Origin: Tetranychus cinnabarinus
Lineage: Eukaryota > Arthropoda > Arachnida > Trombidiformes > Tetranychidae
Direction of reading: 5' to 3'
NCBI GenBank assembly: GCA_022266195.1
Contig: WHVY01000001.1
Span: 2,604,001 to 2,668,000 of the forward strand
DNA length: 64,000 nucleotides
Below the pieces are notes generated by a model, which did not search any database, was not told the origin of the DNA, and worked only from the letters and a program-made list of their open reading frames with translations. Below, piece by piece: positions 31,489-43,395 of this stretch (the first letter of the stretch is position 1; every line of letters starts with the position of its first letter). The position numbers were made by a program, and so were the translations under genes.

Positions 31489-32310
31489 TGCCGGTAAATA
31501 AGGATAAATAAATTTTATTTAATAAACATATAAAATTAGAGGAAAGGATAGATTGAATATAACCGTTCCAGATAACCGAATTTAGCCAAAGTGATGAGCT
31601 CCGCTACAATTGTTCCTCTAGTCTAGTATACATTGTTATATCACTTTGTAATCAAGTCAATTAAACGTTGGATATCTGATGGGTGATGTAGGCCAGTAAG
31701 TTGGGATATACAAGCATGTAAACAGTATAGGGTGAGTTAAAAATGAAATGTTCACTCAAAGTCACGAACTGAGGGACCAGATGGCATGGAAATGGTCAAT
31801 TTTGAGTCACTAAATGTCCGGACCTTATACGTTGAATGGTGTAAATATGTACATAATGCTTTATTAATATTCTGATGAGGAGATCACTAAAAACACTTAA
31901 CACACACAAGAAGTAACATTAAATGTAAAATAGTAAATTTAGGGTCACAATTTCTGATGATTACATGAGTTGTATGGTGTAGATATGTAGATGTTAATAC
32001 ATAGAGATTCAAGGTTGAGATTCATTGGTTAAAGGTGATTCTAAGGTAGAAGAAACTTAATCTGAGTTAACACATTGTATATAATACTTCTAGTCACTTC
32101 TAATGAAAATCTTCCAGGGCTTCCGCGGGTGGCTGATAACGCACCAAACAAAGGATTTGTCGGCCATTTTATGTACCGTGAGGGAGAAAATCTTCTCCCT
32201 CACAATGGCCGACCTACCGAAAAATGATCCAATAATGGCCTTTCCCTACCTACTGGAGGTAGGGAAAGGTAGTTACTAAAAAAAACTGGTTGAGACCTGT
32301 TTTCCTTACA
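31489..32310 (-). repeat. 5' LTR of the retroelement
   Basis: 822 bases, TG...CA, matching the other LTR. It holds the promoter of the element and repeats the two strong hairpins (about 32160-32212 and 32239-32269). Confidence 0.9.
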
Positions 32311-32448
32311 CAAGCAAGGATCTTTAAACGATCCAAATACATTAAAAAATTCCAACAATTTATCCACGATGGTTACTGTAAATTTATTGGAATGAATTCG
32401 AATTTATTTCTTTGTTTGACTTTGTTTTACTTTTAATATTTTGGAAAA

Positions 32449-35400
32449 TTACTTTCTTGAATTCAATGCTTCAAGTGACACTGAATCAACGAGCACATGA
32501 ATTTTGTGTTTACACAGTTTGCAGAGTAGTATCATAATAAGACAGAATATAATCGTAATGGTAAACAGGAAAATTGCAAGCAAGTAAAAGTATTTGGAAA
32601 ATATGTTTGATGCAGGCTTTACTGGGCTTACATCTGTAACACCAAAAACAACAAATTTAGAACCAAGAAAAGCGTCGAATAGACTTCCATTCAAATTGAA
32701 ATAAGATTTTCGTATTTCTTTCAAAGAAACATCTATCGATAGGTTAGTTGTTGAGATGTTGAACAGCATGCAGTTCAATCCATTTGTATCTTCAGTTGGT
32801 AATGAGTTTTCATGATCGATTCCAAAGCATAAGTTTCCAGTTTCACAGGATATAACAAACCTAATAAAAACAAGTTTTTACGTTAATACAGTTATTGAGA
32901 AGTTGATTTCAACGAATTTACTGACTTGTTTTTGGTTTTAGAACCTTGTAGACGTATACATTCATCAATGGTTGATGAATGCAGACCAGATTCAGTTGAT
33001 TTTATTCTGAATCTGTGCGGAGTTCCTTGTATTTTTGTTCCTGAGTAAATAATATAAAATAATATCATTAGTTGAATAAATGATTGAATTTCGAGAAACT
33101 TACTCAAGTGAGTGACGAATGACTCAATTATCTCGACCTTTGCCATAATAGTATATGCATTAAAAAAGTCCAACTTTATCTGGTTAATTCTTAAATATGA
33201 AATGCTCAGCTCGTTCATTATCATTCTTCGCAATTCATGTTTAATATTCTGGATGTGGCTTGAAAAGTATTCAATTTTTCTTGGAACCGAACGATCTGTT
33301 CATTAAAATGAAAAATACTTTTTAAAACAACGCACCATGAGCATAAAATAAGAATGTTACCTAAAAATAAAATCTTTAGATGGAGAATAATTTTATCATT
33401 TCTGTCTTTGAAACACGCATTATCCATATTTGTTATCATTTGAAGCCATTCATCTTCCGCAGATAATTCCATTACATCGATGAAGCATTTTTTCCGCACC
33501 TCAATGAGATCAAACTGCGGCTAATAGCATCAAGAAAATATTCAAATGTTGAATTTGCATAAACGGTTTCAGCTTACCTCATGTGATCCAGATTTTGAAT
33601 AAAGGTTCAACAGTAAGCAAAAATCTTTGAGTATATCAGTAATATTCATGCGAATCCTGGAAGACTCGTACAACTGCCAGGAAAAAACAATTAGTTTTGT
33701 ATTATTGACTATTAAATTGAACTTACCTCGAGAACAGGCCTCGAATAAGTTGTTACAACCAAATCATACTCAACATTATCAACAAGCTTATTATATTCAG
33801 CTTTTATCCCCAATTTGCTGCTGAACGATTCAACCTGTTCAGGCAAATTAAAGTATGATAGTTAGTAAATCTTCAAAGTCGTTTATCTCTGAACTCGAAC
33901 AAGAAAGAAAGAAGATGTTTTATGTTTCAAAAGAAAAATCTTAATTTTCAATCTTGGACTTTAGTTTTCTACAATGAAAAGTTATCAACTCACGTAACTC
34001 TCAGGAAAATAAAGCTCCTTTACAAATTCGATTCCATATTTTTCTGAAGTCATATAATCAATTTTTTTGTTGATCGACTCCATGGTGCATTCATTGAAGC
34101 CAGAAGAAATGTATTTCGAACCAAATTCATAGTCATGGATCACTTCGCGATAAGATTGTTCACCAATAATCTTAAGCGAAGAAGCTGAACCCAATAATGT
34201 GATGGTATGCTAAAGAAGAAGCGATAGCAATTATTTACACTGAATATTTTTAGTTTATGATAAAATGGAAAATTAGTGAATATAAAAACAGGAAAAGTAT
34301 CCATTTTTTGAAAATTGACTTCGACACGAAATAAATTATAACTTAAAAAGACTAAATTAACTATTGCATAGCTATTATTTTGAGATTTTTTCACTACAAA
34401 CCTAAAAGATCTTTTAACTATACGTTAACGTTAGCTTGTCTTACTTGTTCAGTAATAGATGACCGGGATTTGTCTCGTTTCTTTGATATTGAACTCACAG
34501 AATATTGAAATAATAGAATGAGAAACTAAAGAAATCATAGCCAAAAATCGGCAAATTGCTTACCTGATTTGTTGTGTTTGCGGTTATATTTTTTCCATTA
34601 TATCTAGTGATTGATTCATTGAATTTATAATGAATATATTTGAATGGCAAAGGTACCATTGAACTTTGAAGAGGCTCAATTTGTATAATAGATAAAACAG
34701 CCATAAGAGAGGTGTGATTGCCTGTGTCGCTAAAGCCCTCTAACTTGATTTGTCCAGAATTTTTCCTTCTCATCAATATTCTTGAATTTGGATCTAAAAA
34801 AAGTAAAACATGAAATTATTTGAAAACTTGTTCAATTGAGCCTCAGTTACAGACGAACCTGAAAAACGAAATTTAAATTTGAATTGGCTAAAACCTTCAA
34901 TGTCCCAATCATTAATATAAACTTCATATGTTGTTTCATTTGCAAAATATGAAATGATACGATAAGGCCCCATCAACAATATTTGTTTGAAAAATGTAGC
35001 TAACAATTCAAAGATACCCTTCAAATTGAGATGCCAGAATTTTTCATAACGATCACAATTATTTTCTAATGATAAATATGGAATAAATGATAACAATAAG
35101 TAAGTGAACGAATGATATGTTTTACACGATAAATTGTTTGGTTACTTACGAAAGCAAATCAATGAAATGATTTGAGTTTTAAAATCACGAAACACTTTTA
35201 TTTCGCTGCCTCCACTTTCTTGAGTTATTGATGTAACGATACTGTTTTTTTCATCGCCAAATACCGACTCTTTTATCAACCACTCCACTTTTTCTGATCC
35301 CTATAGCAAATTAATTAATTTTTTATGTACAAAGAAAGTTAATCAAGGGAATGAAACTTACCTCGTAACTTAATTTAGCTTTTATTAAAAAATTGGTTTG

Positions 35401-35586
35401 ATCCTCGAAGAATTGCTCCAATCCATTCGGTTGATGATTTCCACCTGTTTTGACGGGAGATCAATTTTTATTGTAAATACGTTTGTGTTTACATGATAAT
35501 TCGAACACAACGAAATTACCTGCACTAGATTTGATGAAAAAATATGAAACAATAAATATCGATGCAAAATATTTACTTGGAAACAT
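32449..35586 (-). CDS. array gene E: single-pass membrane protein, 12 exons
   Basis: Exons: 35520-35586, 35362-35444, 35150-35300, 34859-35065, 34564-34793, 33994-34209, 33727-33834, 33578-33673, 33361-33520, 33104-33295, 32926-33040, 32449-32860. The spliced frame is open for 678 residues with consistent phases, so the gene looks intact although a retroelement landed about 140 bases past its stop. It has a signal peptide, a long ectodomain and one C-terminal membrane helix. The tail has a Cys-Lys-Leu-Cys pair followed by Val-Asp-Ser-Val-Ser-Leu, a motif shared with genes F and G. E, F and G form a subgroup separate from A-D. Confidence 0.75.
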
Positions 35587-35933
35587 ATTTTATTGGAACG
35601 TGTTGAGTATTAAAGTAATAAATACTGATTGGGTTTTCAATTGATTATTGACGTTATTGTTCAACTTATTTGATATAATGTTTCTTCATGAATGTACCTC
35701 TCTCATCTAAACTTTACTTTCTTTCAACATAACAAATTGTCTGAGCAAAGGGAAAAAGGTATTTAATCTCCTAATTTGGACTCAAAATGGTCTTTGATTT
35801 TTATGTTGATGTAGTAGATAGTGAATCATTTGAGAATATTTCTAAATAGCTTTAAAATATTTAATTGTTTTGTTAAATCCGGTGATTAATTACTAATATC
35901 TTCTTTAGTTAATAGACGAAAATCATTATAAAA
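35587..35933. other. spacer upstream of gene E
   Basis: No gene seen. Clearly related to 42037-42360 and 46980-47300 upstream of F and G, so it is part of the duplicated unit and probably contains the promoter. Confidence 0.5.
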
Positions 35934-36191
35934 GGTGTTTCCGATGAAAAATTTATTAAGATTGAATCCGATTCATTGTCAATAAATTGTGACGTTTTGT
36001 GACGTCACAATGGATTTTTCCGGTGAAATGTTGATTGGATTCACTTCCGGTGACTCTTTTGACCTGGGAATGTTTTTTTCAGCTTTTAGATCATTTTTAG
36101 AACAAATTAAGTCCAAAAATGTCGATGTAAATTGATCTGAATCGACTTTTTTGGATCCAGATAACTTGATCCATTTTTCATCGGAAACACC
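35934..36191. mobile_element. MITE-like element, 258 bases
   Basis: Bounded by perfect 19-base terminal inverted repeats (GGTGTTTCCGATGAAAAAT at 35934-35952 and its reverse complement at 36173-36191). It is absent from the equivalent place upstream of F and G, so it is an insertion. It has no transposase. It contains the 14-base palindrome TTGTGACGTCACAA (about 35997-36010). The 84-residue minus-strand frame across it is not considered a gene. Target duplication is unclear. Confidence 0.75.
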
Positions 36192-36344
36192 CAAAATCAT
36201 GGAAACATAATCACGCCAGTTAAATGAATTCATTAATAGTTGTTATTTTTGAGTGGTAAAAATATTTTTTATTCGATAACAAAAATCGTGATTACATTTA
36301 ATTTGTAAATCAACTACTCAGCCTTGGTTTGCCTCCAAATGCAC

Positions 36345-36779
36345 TCAATAAAGAATACCGGCAAATTTAGTCAATGTGATTCCAGATAAAACAGATGAAC
36401 CCATTGTAGCCAAGGCTTCTTGTGATCGCTTAACACGACTTGCTTCATTACTCAATAGGTAAGCATGAGTAATATGAGAACAAAATTCAACTGAAATACC
36501 AGCAGCCATAACAAGATTAACCAAAGACAAGGCATTCAGTGAAATGTCCCACCAATACATCATTCCCATAAGATTGATTACTATACATGTAATGGTGAAA
36601 ACGACAATCAGTGATGCTTTGATATCAAATCCATATAAAACAAAGGATACCAAGAAAATAGCTGTGATTGATAAGGCAAGACTTCTGATGGAGTCACCAT
36701 AGATAGTAAGGTATTGCTCGTAATAAACGTAGGCATGGAAATATTTCCTGAAACCGACCGACTTGTGTAATTTTTCCAT
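36345..36779 (-). pseudogene. NPC1 3'-end fragment (copy 3)
   Basis: About 125 residues near-identical to NPC1 (from Tyr-Tyr-Glu-Gln-Tyr-Leu-Thr-Ile-Tyr-Gly to Lys-Phe-Ala-Gly-Ile-Leu), including the Trp-Trp-Asp-Ile-Ser-Leu-Asn segment. The N-terminal 17 residues are unrelated, and the NPC1 end is cut by a deletion that joins directly to the last coding bases. It is a fragment without transport capacity. Its close match to the parent argues for a recent origin or gene conversion. Confidence 0.85.
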
Positions 36780-37460
36780 TATTTATTGATTTATCTTTTT
36801 AGTTAATATTTTATTATACATGTAGGGTGTTTGAACTCATGAAGTCAATCCAAGTCTAGTAACTGTATATAAATTTGAGCGAGCTTAAAATGTACTCACA
36901 ACATCGTTTGCCTCTTTGCGTTTTTTGTATTCAGTGCAATAATTTCAGTGCAAGTATTAATGAAAATAAAAATTTCCAATAAGATTTTACTAAAACGAGC
37001 TGATTTGCTAGGTTATCAGCAAGTCTTCTTGGTAGCTAATCCATGGTCTTATGAATAGCTATCAGGTGACTAACGTAACAGCATATTCTTGACCTTTTTG
37101 AAAAGCGCGCGGCAAGTTCTTGCAGAGCCATCTGCTGTTGACCATCATTGACATTTCCTGAGATTGTTCTACGATAATTCGTTCTTCAAGATTTTTATGG
37201 CTGAAGTTTTCGTAGTTTTTTCTCTTTTCGATAAAATTCATTTATTTATTCAAAAATCATGGCAAGTGTTTGCTCATTCACAAAACACTTTTATTTTGAC
37301 GATAACACGAGACCTATCAGATCATTTTTCGACCAAGAATCCGGTAAGTTCATCTCGCTTTAGTTTGTTGAATTCTTGACAGTAAGATTGTGACCTAATC
37401 TGTTTCTTTCTTGTAGATATTTACTTTATTGGTAAAATTGAGTTGAATTCACATTTTGTT
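36780..37460. other. region upstream of the BEN-like gene
   Basis: Left part continues the NPC1-fragment unit (about 36830-36890 resembles 22080-22145). From about 37060 the sequence is new and probably includes the promoter and 5' UTR of the next gene. A 71-residue frame at 37164 is not supported. Confidence 0.4.
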
Positions 37461-38392
37461 ATGGACTCATTCAAATCCTTACAGGAACTTCGCAGCGATA
37501 TTACATCTTTATCTGTCGAAATGGAAAATTTTGAAGTCAACTTGACAGGTCATGAAAAAAAGACGATCGAGCTCTTATTTTTTGGCAAGATTGTTCAATG
37601 CTTAGGATATGCCAAAGCTAATGATATTGATAATTTTTTTGAGCTATCTTACCTAAAATACCAACAAGAAAGCTCAGGTAAGAAATTGAATTTATGTAAA
37701 TCAGTACATATTAAATTTTGATTTTATTTCTTTTTTCTCACATTTCAGCGCAAACATTTCAGCAAGAAGTGACTGACTTTTCGCCAAGATCACAAAGTTA
37801 TAACTCTGTTGCTCAGAGATTATCAGTCATGGAAACTGGTTTAGCGAATTTACAAACTTCTTTCGAAGCATTTGCTACTGTTGCCAATAAGATCTTGGCA
37901 AAATTGGACCAAATAAGTGCTTCTGGAACTACGACCACTTACACACCAAAAGCTGCTTTAACACTTTATTATCAAGAAGAATTCACAAAAAGTTTATGTT
38001 CTCGTAGATTAGCAGAAGCTTGGCGACAAAAAATTAAAAGCTATTCTGATCAGCGGATTGATCCTGTCAAGCTAAAATTTATCAAGCAGGAGTTTTTATC
38101 AGGAACAAGCAATCCTACAAAATTTGTACGTAGTATTGCCGAGATCGTGTTTGGAAAAGAAACACTTATAAAGACAGCAATGGGAAAGGATGGCAAGCCG
38201 TTGAAAGGTCTCAAGCAGGGTTGCGATAGAAAAATTTATTTCGAATCGGCTGATGAAGCATTAATGAAAGATCTTATTAGTTTGGTTGACAAGGAATTAT
38301 TTATGGACGCCGGTGCTTTTGAGTATCTTGTCAGGAGACCTATCAACCAAGCTGGCAGAGATGCTAAAAAATCGAAAGAAATCGAAGTTTAA
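37461..38392 (+). CDS. two-exon gene, possible BEN-domain protein
   Basis: Exon 1 is 37461-37677 and exon 2 is 37749-38392. A GT-AG intron of 71 bases joins them in phase 1 to give 286 residues. The N-terminal 70 residues are acidic and helical. Residues about 85-125 look like a coiled coil (Leu-Ala-Asn-Leu-Gln-Thr-Ser-Phe). Residues about 185-260 (Phe-Val-Arg-Ser-Ile-Ala-Glu-Ile-Val-Phe-Gly-Lys-Glu) resemble a BEN domain, a DNA-binding or protein-contact fold in chromatin regulators. It lies on the opposite strand, within the membrane-gene array, between an NPC1 fragment and gene F. The BEN call is tentative; the gene structure is well supported. Confidence 0.55.
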
Positions 38393-38813
38393 GTATCTAG
38401 TTAAGTAACAATACTTACGTGCACAATACTGTTATGAAAATTGTATCAATTATCTTGTGATTCATAGTTAGTTCAGTGTTAGAATGGTTGACAAAGGTAG
38501 AAAAGCATTGAAAAGGTTTTCAGTTATTTATAACCCACTCATCACATGAATTAAAAGAAGCGAGATCTGAACGGAAATCTTTTGTTACTGCAAATTTAAC
38601 GAAAATAAAACTTAAAAAAACACTATTTTGTGTAAATTGACCCTTTACTTCAACACGCGTGTGCATAGCCATCTTGAATCTACTGAACATTAATCCAGTA
38701 ATAACCATTCTTTCACTCGTTCAGTCGCTGTACTTTTGAATGTATTGAATGTATTGAATGAAACACAAATGTATTTTTGGTTGACTTTGTTATACTTTTA
38801 ATATTCTTGAAAA
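38393..38813. other. spacer between BEN-like gene and gene F
   Basis: No gene seen. About 38465-38530 resembles the left flank of the retroelement (22270-22330) and 38635-38730 resembles 14118-14210, so these are unit-end sequences. Confidence 0.5.
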
Positions 38814-41800
38814 TTACTCTCTTGAATTAAATGCTCTAAGCGACACTGAATCAACAAGTGCATATGTTTTAGGTTGACCCAGTTGGTAGAAGATTATCAC
38901 AATAAGACAGAATATTATAGTGATGAGAACCAGGAAAATTGAAAACAAGGAAAAGTATTTGGAAGATACAGCCTGAATGTTTGATGCAGCCTCTTCTGGG
39001 CTCACATTTCTTAAATAAACAACAAGATGAGCACCATTAAAATAGTAGAATAGACTTCCATTCAAATTGTAATAAGATTTTCGTATTTCACTCAAAGAAA
39101 CGTCTGCAAATAATTTAGTTAAACTGCGATCTGAATTGTTGAACAGCACACAGTTCAATCCATTTTCGCCTCTATCTGGCAATGATTTTTCATGATCGAT
39201 TCCAAGGCAGAAGTTTCCAGTTTCACAGGATATTATAAACCTAATAAAACAAGTTTTACACGTTAATGCAGTTATTAAGAAATTAATTGCAAAGAATTTA
39301 CTGACTTGTTTTCGGCTTTTGAACCTTCATGACGTACACATTCATCAATGACTGATGAATAAAGACCAGATTCAGTTGATTTAATTCTGAATCTATGCGA
39401 AGTTCCTTGTATTTTTGTTTCTTAGTAAAAATAATATCATTAGTTGAACAAATCAATGATTGAATTTCGAGAAACTTACTCGAGTAGGTGACGAATGACT
39501 CAACAATCTCAACCTTTGCCATAATAGTATATTCATCAAAAAAGTCAAACTTGATCAGGTTGATTCTTAAATATGATATGTTCAGCTTATCCATTATCAT
39601 TCTTCGCAATTCATGTTTAATATTCTGGATGTGGCTTGAAAAGTATTGAATTGTTCGCACAGACGAACGTTCTGTTGATTAAAATAAAGAGTAATTATTA
39701 AAATGAAACTTCATTAGGATGAAATAAGAATGTTACCTAAAAATGAAATCTTTAGATCGAGAATAACTTTATCATTTTTGTCTCCGAAACATGCATTATC
39801 CATATGTGTTATCATTTGCGGTCCGTCATTCGCTACAGAAAACTCCATTGCTTCGGTGAAACATTTTTTTCGCACTCCAATGAGATAAAACTGAGACTAA
39901 TAGTATCAAAAAATATTCATGTGTAAGTCAAATATAAAGGGTTTCATCATACCTCATGTGATCCAGACTTTGAATAAAGATTCAACAGCACGCAAAAATC
40001 TTTGAGTATATCAGTAATGTTCATACGGATTCTGGAATATCCGTTAACCTGCGAGGAAAAAAACAATTAGTTTTGCACCATTGACTATTAAATTAAGTTT
40101 ACCTCTAGAACAGACCTCGAATAAGTTGTCACAACCAAATCATACTCAACATTATCAATCAGTTTATTGTATTCAGCTTTCATCCCCAATTTGAAGCTAA
40201 ACGATTCAACCTGTTCAGGCAAATCAAAGTATGATACTTAAGTGAGTCTTCAAAGGCGAACTCGAACAAGAAAGAAAGAAGATGTTTATGTTTCAAATGA
40301 ATAATATTATTATAATTTTCAATCTTGGATTCTAATTTTTAACAAACGATACAATTGAGTGTCAAAACTAAGGACTTTACTAACAGTTTACCCTTTAAGC
40401 TTCAATTTTTGTCTATTGGATCAATCAATGAGAAATCAACTCACGGCACTCTCAGGAAAATAAAGTTCCTTTACAAATTCGATTCCATATCTTTTTGAAG
40501 TCATGTAATTAATTTTTTTGTTGCTTAACTCCACGGTACATTCATTGAAACCAGAAGTGTATTTCAAACCAAATTTATAGTCATGAACTAATCCTCGGTA
40601 AGGTCGTTCCCCAATAATCTCGAGCGAACAAATTGGATCCAAATGTGTGATGATATACTAAAGAAGAATCGACAACGAATAATATCACTGAATCTTTTTA
40701 GTTTATAATGAATTACTAGAAAAGGGGTGAATATAAGAACAGGAAAAGTATCCATTTTTTGAAACTTGACTTCGAAATGAAATAAATTATAATTTAAAGA
40801 GAGTAACGCAAGTTAACTATTAAATACTTTGAATAGCTTTCATTGTTAACAAAAAGAAACTTTGGATTGTATTATAACTTGTCTTACTTGTTCAGTAATA
40901 GATGATCGAGATTTATCTCGTGTTTTCAATATTGAACTCACAGAGTATCAAAATAATAGAATACGAAACGAAAGAAATGATAATCAAGAATCGAAAATTG
41001 CTTACGTGATTTGTTGTTGTTTTGTAAATTTTTGATCCATTATGTCTAGTAAACGATTCACTGAATTTGTAATGAATATATTTGGGTGGCAAAGGTACCA
41101 TTGAACTTTGAAGAGGCTCAATTTGTATTATAGATAAAACAGCCGTTAGATGGGGATCGATGTATTGGTTAGCGCTGCTTACGCCTATTAATAAAGTGAT
41201 TTGTCCAGGATTTTTCCTTCTTATCAATATTTTTGAATTTGGATCTACAAAAAAAGTAAAACATGAAATTATTCAATTGTTCAATTGAGCATCTGCCACA
41301 GACGAACCTGAAAAATCAAATTTCAAGCGCAATCGGCGAAAACCTTGAAGGCCATTTTTTTCAACTTCATTTGTTGGTTCATTTGCAAAATATGAAATGA
41401 TACGATAAGGTCCCATCAACAATATTCTTTTCACATATTCGGCTAACCAACTGTTCGTAACTTGATGCCATAACGATATCGTGTCGTATCGATCACATCT
41501 ATTTTCTAATGAATAAATATTGAATCAATGCTAACGATGAGTAAGTGAAATATCATATATAATATCATCTTTTATACGATAATCTATTGGAATATTTACG
41601 TAAACAAATCAATGAAGTGGTTTGAGTTTTAAAATCACGAAACACCTTTATTTCGCCCCATCCATTTTCTTGGGTTATTGATGTAACGATATTGTTTTTT
41701 TCATCGCCAAATACCGACTCTTCTATTAACCAATCCGCATTTTCAAATCCCTTCAGAAAATTGTTTGATTTTATAAGTACAAAGTAAGTTAATCAAGTAA

Positions 41801-42036
41801 ATCAAACTTACCTCGAAACTTAATTTAGCTTTTATTAAAAAATTGGTTTGATCCTCAAAGAATTGCTCCAATCCGTTGGGTTGATGATTTCCACCTGTTT
41901 TGATGAGAAATCAATTTTGAAAATGAACAAGTTTGTGGTCACATGGAAATTAGAATAAAACGAAATTACCTGCACTAGATTTGATGATAAAATATAAAAC
42001 AATAAATATCGATGCAAAATATTTACATGGAAACAT
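38814..42036 (-). CDS. array gene F: single-pass membrane protein, 12 exons
   Basis: Exons: 41970-42036, 41812-41894, 41600-41750, 41308-41505, 41006-41244, 40445-40657, 40103-40210, 39953-40048, 39737-39896, 39480-39671, 39306-39420, 38814-39240. The join is open for 682 residues with all phases matching gene E, so it looks intact. It has a signal peptide (Met-Phe-Pro-Cys-Lys-Tyr), ectodomain, Ile/Leu-rich membrane helix and a tail with Val-Asp-Ser-Val-Ser-Leu. Exons 4-6 differ more from E than the others, including an insertion in exon 5, as if parts of the ectodomain evolve faster. Confidence 0.75.
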
Positions 42037-42418
42037 ATTTTGTTGAAACGTGTTGAGTAAATACTGATTAGGTTTTCACACTTGATTAATTATGCTGTTT
42101 TTCAATTTTTCCGATAAAATGTTTCTCCATGAATTCACCTTTCTCATCTAAACTTTACTTTCCTTAAGCCTAACAAACTGTCTGCGCAAAGGAAAAAAAG
42201 TATTTAATCTCCAAATTTGGACTCAAAATGGTCTTTGATTTTTATGTTGATGTAGTAGATGGTGAATCATTTGAGAATATTTCTAAATTACTTTTCAATA
42301 TTTAATTGTTTTGTCGGGTCCGGTGATTAATTACTAATCTCTTCTTTAGTTAATAGACAGAATATAAACATGGAAACTTATTATAATCACGCCAGTTAGA
42401 TGAATTTATTAATAGTTG
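42037..42418. other. spacer upstream of gene F
   Basis: Closely related to the regions upstream of E and G (shared ATCTCCAAATTTGGACTCAA block). No gene seen. Confidence 0.5.
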
Positions 42419-43012
42419 TTATTTTTGAGTGGTGAAATATTTTTTATTCAATAACAAAATCATGATCATCATTTCATTAGCAAATGAACTGCCCAGCTTT
42501 GGTTCAACTCCAAATACACTCAGCAGTACTGGCAATAAAATAAGACCATGAAGTGCTCCAATAATAACGATACCGAAATACATTCGGAAATAAAATACAA
42601 CGAAAATTTGTGATGTTGACCAAGCTAATACCAGAATACCGGCAAATTTAGTCAATGTGATTCCAAATAAAACAGATGAACCCAGTGATGCTTCGATATC
42701 AAATCCGTACAAAACAAAGGATACCAAGAAAATAGCTGTTATTGATAAGGCAAGACTTCGGATGGAGTCACCATAGATACTAAGGTATTGCTCGTAATAA
42801 ACGTAGACAAGAGAATATGGAAATACTTTAATTTCTTCGCCTGACTTCAAAGCGGTTGATACTGCTCGGTCAATGTTTGATGCTAAGAAACGAGCACTTT
42901 TCATTGCTTCGATGAAATCACTTGATTTGACTAGAGGTGCATGTTGCATCAGGATTGATGGCTTTAGATGATTTGAAGCAACACAGAATGAAGACAGCAA
43001 TGAGAACAGCAA
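42419..43012 (-). pseudogene. NPC1 3'-end fragment (copy 4)
   Basis: 197-residue frame made of several separated parts of the last NPC1 exon: a decayed piece near the membrane region, then Ser-Asp-Phe-Ile-Glu-Ala-Met-Lys-Ser-Ala-Arg, the Tyr-Gly-Asp-Ser-Ile-Arg stretch, and the C-terminal end. Two internal deletions remove the Cys-rich loop and the Trp-Trp-Asp-Ile region but keep the frame. It cannot be a working transporter. It is the longest NPC1 fragment in the array. Confidence 0.85.
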
Positions 43013-43395
43013 TATAGAAACTCATTTGTAGTAAAAAAACCATTCTTTACTTAACTTACTTTTAACTGCAGCATTCAGTTGGTGTACTTTTGAATGTAAA
43101 CTGTGTGAACAAACTACGGGACTTTTACCGATACAAATATTAATACATTAATAATACATTACAAGATCCACATTATGATCACAATCCTTTGGCTTACCAA
43201 TGATTTGTGCCGAAAATTTACTCAGGCTCTTCATTTCTGTTCTGTTTCCATTCTTCTTTTTCTCTAAAGATTTTTTTTCTAGTTAAAGTCTTATTTTCTT
43301 TAAATATTTTCATCAAATTCATATTTGTGTTCAGATTTTATTTCTAATTGTTTTTGTTTTTCAAAAATATTTTCCCACAAGTATTTCTACTCACC
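43013..43395. other. spacer before the degenerate 43.4-kb gene
   Basis: No gene seen. The left part continues the NPC1-fragment unit; the rest is new sequence that may include a promoter for the next ORF. Confidence 0.4.

Larger units (their letters stand above)
22347..32310 (-). mobile_element. Ty3/gypsy retroelement with env and an exonuclease ORF
   Basis: Two direct LTRs of 822 bases bound a 9,964-base element on the minus strand. It begins TG and ends CA and is flanked by a CAAG duplication (22343-22346 and 32311-32314). Reading the minus strand: LTR, primer site, gag-less leader, protease, RT, RNase H, integrase with a GPY/F-like end, env, exonuclease ORF, LTR. Gene order and the integrase tail place it in Ty3/gypsy (Metaviridae). 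pol has two frameshifts, env and the 3' ORF one each, and no gag is seen, so this copy is not autonomous. It sits between the NPC1 fragment of gene D's unit and gene E. Confidence 0.9.

Noticed and set aside
35979..36233. 84-residue minus-strand ORF starting Met-Asn-Ser-Phe
   Set aside because: Lies across the MITE and its junction; the other units lack it.
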